Shown: piece after piece, positions 26,618 through 29,637 of the stretch
Numbering within the stretch: the stretch's first letter is position 1
Layout of the letters: each line of letters begins with the position of its first letter
DNA from: a virus
Strand: one strand, 5' to 3'
Length of the DNA stretch: 29,637 nucleotides
Virus record (IMG/VR): IMGVR_UViG_3300006749_000069
Coordinates: 1-29,637 of that record
Notes under the pieces: generated by a model
The model's input: the letters and a program-made list of their open reading frames with translations, nothing else
What the model was told of the DNA's origin: nothing
Databases searched by the model: none
Translations under genes and position numbers: made by a program

Positions 26618-28771
26618 TTAATAACCTGAAGATGAACCTGATGAACTTGATGAACTTGTACTTGATGAACTTGTACTTGGAGTTGATACAGCACTAGATG
26701 TATTAGATACTCCATTCTGATATGTAGTTGTAGTACCATCCATACCAGAAATTACTGTTACAGTATTTTGTTGAATATTTGGAGTGGTGCTTGTGCTTGA
26801 TTGTGTAGTAGTTGATATAGTAGAGGGTGATGAAATAATTTCTTTACCTCTAACAAGTTTTCCATTTGAGTAGGAAGAACTAACAATATAGTTACTTCCT
26901 GAAATATCATCACCAGATGCAATTTCATCTGTCACAGCATTAATGAAAACATTAGATTTATCAAGTTGTAGATAAAGATCCTGTTTACCAATTACATCAT
27001 TAGAATAGGGTGTGGCAGATATTTCAATTAGTGCCTCACCTCTATTTACTACGGTAGAAATGATATTAATTGGTGACAACATAATTTCACCTTTTACATA
27101 ATCAATTGATCCAATATCTTGTTTAACAATTACAAATTCAGTATCAGAATTTAATTTAAACAGGAACACTGTGCCCTTCTTCAATGTTTGATCTGGAGAA
27201 TCTCCCAGATAAACTGTATCAGAAATACCTGCAACTTTAAAACCAGATGATTTAATATTGAAACCAATCTCACCACCATGTGTTCCATGACCATGATTCT
27301 TGATATGGAATCTGTTTCCAAAACAAATTTCATATTCTGCAAATGCATTTAACACAACTTGCAGATCTCTGCGCATATTTACAGTTGTAATATTAGATGT
27401 TATAGAAACATGACTATTATCTAAAACATTTTGATATTTACTATACTTAAATCTTGCACCAAATTTATTTAACTCTGATGAATCTGCATATAAATTAATA
27501 TTATTTCTACAGGAACCAGTTATTGTTGTTGCACTTGGTGCTTTATTCTCATTATAATATACAAATGAATTAGTTTCTACATAAAGATATTTTAAATCAA
27601 CAATCTCAGGTATAATTCCAGCAACAGAATATTTTTTTAATTGTCTTGAAATATCATTCTTTACTGTGCTTGAAAGAAACACACCATTAATTGGTTTTAC
27701 TGCTATCAATACTCTTCCAAATTTTGGAGGAGTGAGTTCCTCACCACCAAAAGCAGATACAGATTCTGCTTCAGGATAAATCTTTGGAATCATTGCTTCA
27801 TAATCAACTGCTGTAACTGCACGATTTTGTGAAGAATAAATTTGTGGTGCATATTTTTTAATTGATTCTACACTTTCAATTTCAGAACCACCAAAACTTT
27901 GTTGATCAACAAACATTGTAGTAATATTTGTTGTAATTGAACCACCATTATTATTAACTAATTGACCAGAATAAGACAGTCTTGATAGATTATTTCCACT
28001 TTCACCATTAGATACAATATATCCAACTTTAACTACATTTGGTTCTTCAACAGGTAATCCAAAGATACCATCACCAAATAAAATCTCATATCTTTCATTA
28101 TCTACTTCTTGTAGAAAAAATACAGGTGAGTCTTTCTTAATATCAAACAATCCTTTTGATTGTGTAAATTTTCTAACAATTGTTGAGTTTGGTGAATCCT
28201 GTACATTTACTCTAATTAAATTAGTGTCAATACCACTATTGCTTAGAGTATATTTTTGATTGGGTGTTCTTGAATTTACATTGTAAGACTCTTCAATATA
28301 CACACCTTCATATACTGTGATAGAATCAAACAATGCTAATCCACTATCATCTACACCAACTGTGATATCCTCTGGAATAGAAAAAGTAAAACTTTCACCA
28401 CCAAAAGTTGCAGCAGTGGTTGCAACAATTCCTTTCTTCAAGGTAACAGCAACAGTTGTTGTACCACTAACATCAACAGCAAATGATACTAATGCTTTTG
28501 CAGATCTTCTTGGTCTTGGTGTATAACCAATGTTCTTTGCCAGTGATACAACATTCTCTCTTAATGTTGCACTATCAATGAAGACCTCATTGGTCACCAT
28601 GTTAGCATTATATGAATTGATATATGTGTTATATGCTAACAAATCAATTATAGTTGAAAGATTAGAACCTTCAAAATCATAATCAGTAAAGTTTGAATTC
28701 GCACGAAGGTAATCCTTTAATGATGTTTTGATTTGATTAAAATCTAGATTGCTGAAATTTACTAAAGGCAT
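26618..28771 (-). CDS. 6: Baseplate wedge subunit (gp6-like, baseplate J family)
   Basis: This 717-residue protein has the gp6/baseplate-J pattern. The N-terminus has FNQIKTSLKDYLRANSNFTD, DYDFEGSNLSTIIDLLAYNT and SATLRENVVSLAKNIGYTPR. The middle has EILFGDGIFG, VKVGYIVSNGESGNN and RAVTAVDYEAMIPKIYPEAE followed by SVSAFGGEE and FGRVLIAVKP. The distal part has HGHGTHGGEIGFNIKSSGF and GDSPDQTLKKGTVF. In T4, gp6 dimers form the continuous ring that ties six wedges around the hub. Length is near T4 gp6 (660 aa) plus a Ser/Thr-rich C-terminal tail from about residue 660, ending SSSSTSSSSSSGSSSGY. It ends with tandem stops (TAA TAA). Its ATG directly follows the gp25 stop (TAAATG), with AGG just upstream, so it is cotranslated with gp25. 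Confidence 0.95.
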   Translation of the reverse strand: MPLVNFSNLDFNQIKTSLKDYLRANSNFTDYDFEGSNLSTIIDLLAYNTYINSYNANMVTNEVFIDSATLRENVVSLAKNIGYTPRPRRSAKALVSFAVDVSGTTTVAVTLKKGIVATTAATFGGESFTFSIPEDITVGVDDSGLALFDSITVYEGVYIEESYNVNSRTPNQKYTLSNSGIDTNLIRVNVQDSPNSTIVRKFTQSKGLFDIKKDSPVFFLQEVDNERYEILFGDGIFGLPVEEPNVVKVGYIVSNGESGNNLSRLSYSGQLVNNNGGSITTNITTMFVDQQSFGGSEIESVESIKKYAPQIYSSQNRAVTAVDYEAMIPKIYPEAESVSAFGGEELTPPKFGRVLIAVKPINGVFLSSTVKNDISRQLKKYSVAGIIPEIVDLKYLYVETNSFVYYNENKAPSATTITGSCRNNINLYADSSELNKFGARFKYSKYQNVLDNSHVSITSNITTVNMRRDLQVVLNAFAEYEICFGNRFHIKNHGHGTHGGEIGFNIKSSGFKVAGISDTVYLGDSPDQTLKKGTVFLFKLNSDTEFVIVKQDIGSIDYVKGEIMLSPINIISTVVNRGEALIEISATPYSNDVIGKQDLYLQLDKSNVFINAVTDEIASGDDISGSNYIVSSSYSNGKLVRGKEIISSPSTISTTTQSSTSTTPNIQQNTVTVISGMDGTTTTYQNGVSNTSSAVSTPSTSSSSTSSSSSSGSSSGY
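26621..26700 (-). repeat. Short tandem repeats coding for the poly-Ser tail of gp6
   Basis: The plus strand shows imperfect 9-15 base repeats built from gatgaacttg and tgtacttgatgaac. They encode runs of Ser and Thr at the extreme gp6 C-terminus. Such repeats can expand or contract by slippage without changing frame. Confidence 0.75.
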
Positions 28772-29173
28772 TTACCTAGTGAGCTCTAATGCGAAACTAA
28801 TTTGTTGGGTTGGAAGATCAACACCAATGACTTCATAAGTAATTAAGACATCAAAAGCATTATTAGGAATATTTGATTTTACATCAACACTAGTTAATTT
28901 AATTCTAGGTTCATACTTTATAATAGTATTTTCAATTTGTGATTGTATTGATGTTGCTGTAATTTGATCTAACTGATCAAATAATGAATCATACACTTCA
29001 GAACCTAAATCTGGTTGAAATGGTTTTTCACCAGGTACAGTTAATATTAAATTACGAATTGATCTTGATATTGCATTTGAATTTTTTAACGCAATAAGAT
29101 CACTGTTCAAAGGATTTGTTTGAAAAGTAGCACTTATATCTTTAAAAGGTTTACTTACCCTTTGAACAGGCAT
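28772..29173 (-). CDS. 25: Baseplate wedge subunit (gp25-like)
   Basis: This 133-residue protein is the same length as T4 gp25 (132 aa) and has the gp25/GPW pattern. It has an N-terminal FKDISATFQTNPLNSDL, NAISRSIRNLILTVPGEKPF followed by QPDLGSEV (the conserved PGE+PFQPxxGxxV region), FDQLDQITATSIQSQIENTI, KYEPRIKL and a final strand VLITYEVIGVDLPTQQISFA. In T4, gp25 sits in the inner wedge with gp6 and gp53, near the first sheath ring. Homologues share a lysozyme-like family name from old annotations, but no lysozyme activity need be assumed. It heads a gp25-gp6-giant unit behind a perfect late promoter box 24 bases upstream. The start MPVQRVSKPFKD is the only sensible ATG. Confidence 0.95.
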   Translation of the reverse strand: MPVQRVSKPFKDISATFQTNPLNSDLIALKNSNAISRSIRNLILTVPGEKPFQPDLGSEVYDSLFDQLDQITATSIQSQIENTIIKYEPRIKLTSVDVKSNIPNNAFDVLITYEVIGVDLPTQQISFALELTR

Positions 29174-29197
29174 GATCTAGACACTATGATATGTCTT

Positions 29198-29205
29198 TAT
29201 TTATA
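29198..29205 (-). promoter_or_regulatory. T4-type late promoter box for gp25 unit
   Basis: A perfect TATAAATA on the minus strand in the context CCCTATAAATAAAG, 24 bases before the gp25 ATG and just after the stop of the preceding gene. It lies in the longest true intergenic gap of the window (48 bases). Confidence 0.8.
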
Positions 29206-29221
29206 GGGGTTTTTAAAAAAT

Positions 29222-29637
29222 TTAAAGAGGATCTACAAGATCGTTGATTTCCTTCTTTTTATCCTGTGTAGTTTTCCAGAAATATGAGTCCTCATCACCA
29301 AGTCCCATTCTGTCATGACCATTTTCCACCTGATAATATTCTGTTGATACCTTAAAGTCAGGCATCTTTGGATTTTCTGGTGTCAGACTGTTATCATAGA
29401 TACGAGTTCTGTTATTAGGATACAAACAATACTGACCATTGTTCAGTTCAATCAGGTTATGTGACTTGTGCTCAGATGGTATCTCAGAGGTGCTGTAATC
29501 AACAGTATCAATGTCCTGATGATAATTATCAATAGTGCATACATAAGTGCCTTTCTGGACTCCATGGTCCCTTGTCAGCACCTCATAGTCCATTGATCCA
29601 ATGAACTGCTTCTGAACTGCTACAATTCCATAGTCCA
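29222..29637 (-). CDS. Unrecognised acidic protein, 5' end beyond window edge
   Basis: The frame has an ATG at 29593, but it stays open to the right edge, adding DYGIVAVQKQFIGS in front. The real start is therefore probably outside the window and about 138 residues are seen. The sequence is rich in Asp, Glu, Tyr and Asn and contains DHGVQKGTYVCTIDNYHQD, LNNGQYCLYPNNRTRIYDNS, MPDFKVSTEYYQV and DSYFWKTTQDKKKEIND. It has no membrane helix, repeat or coiled coil. The two Cys are isolated and no catalytic motif is evident. It lies upstream of the gp25 late promoter, so it belongs to another unit. By eye its base composition is less AT-rich than the structural genes. I cannot assign a family; small conserved proteins of unknown role occur near gp25 in marine T4-like phages. 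Confidence 0.8.
   Translation of the reverse strand, partial: DYGIVAVQKQFIGSMDYEVLTRDHGVQKGTYVCTIDNYHQDIDTVDYSTSEIPSEHKSHNLIELNNGQYCLYPNNRTRIYDNSLTPENPKMPDFKVSTEYYQVENGHDRMGLGDEDSYFWKTTQDKKKEINDLVDPL

Noticed and set aside
83-28526. Plus-strand open frames of 60-103 codons, for example at 83-283, 1662-1844, 7539-7787, 15309-15572, 23127-23438 and 28317-28526
   Set aside because: All lie opposite long conserved structural genes, have no ribosome binding site or promoter and give hydrophobic, low-complexity products. They are shadows of the minus-strand genes.
29206-29222. AT-rich palindrome AAATTTTTTAAAAA before the gp25 promoter as a terminator
   Set aside because: It has no GC stem and is explained by base composition; I cannot support a terminator.
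1-29637. tRNA genes, CRISPR arrays, insertion sequences, integrase or att sites, and host-derived metabolic genes
   Set aside because: Reading through the coding layout leaves only gaps under 50 bases. No cloverleaf, spaced direct repeat or transposase-like frame was seen.

Overview
This window is a stretch of the late, virion-structure region of a T4-like myovirus. The DNA is AT-rich and every gene lies on the minus strand. The proteins recognised (gp25, gp6, gp8, gp13, gp14, gp15 and gp16 types) and their order match the marine T4-like phages of picocyanobacteria (Prochlorococcus, Synechococcus) and of SAR11. The low GC and the protein style fit either host group. No host-derived metabolic gene, tRNA or integrase is present that would decide between them.

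Reading in the direction of transcription (right to left), the window starts inside an unrecognised gene (29637-29222). It then runs through five apparent transcription units. Each begins with a T4-late-type box (TATAAATA or a near match) that sits against the stop codon of the previous gene. (1) gp25, gp6 and a giant 3992-residue protein in the position of T4 gp7. (2) gp8, a 2523-residue baseplate or tail-fibre-like protein, a 73-residue coiled-coil protein and a 127-residue beta-rich protein. (3) Neck proteins gp13 and gp14. (4) Tail-sheath stabiliser gp15 and small terminase gp16. (5) A repeat-rich coiled-coil protein that runs off the left edge, where the large terminase (gp17) would be expected next. 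Genes within a unit overlap by 4-8 bases or are separated by 0-6 bases. No gap without a gene exceeds 48 bases, so there is no unexplained long intergenic region.

Functionally, gp25, gp6, the giant protein and gp8 should build the baseplate wedges. The 2523-residue protein and its two small neighbours occupy the place of T4 gp9-gp12/wac and are candidates for host-contact or peripheral baseplate parts. gp13, gp14 and gp15 join head to tail, and gp16 takes part in DNA packaging. The two giant genes fill about two thirds of the window.

The most interesting feature is modular decoration of conserved T4 proteins. The same short beta-rich modules recur in gp14, gp15, gp8, the giant protein and the 2523-residue protein: a GGxGYxxxP repeat, an IGDEE...RGQ...H..G module and an SGxxAxV module. 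The giant protein also carries a YHYH-type domain and two other sets of internal repeats. This suggests lateral spread of surface modules among neighbouring structural genes. I see no CRISPR, mobile element, defence system or other clearly new system here.
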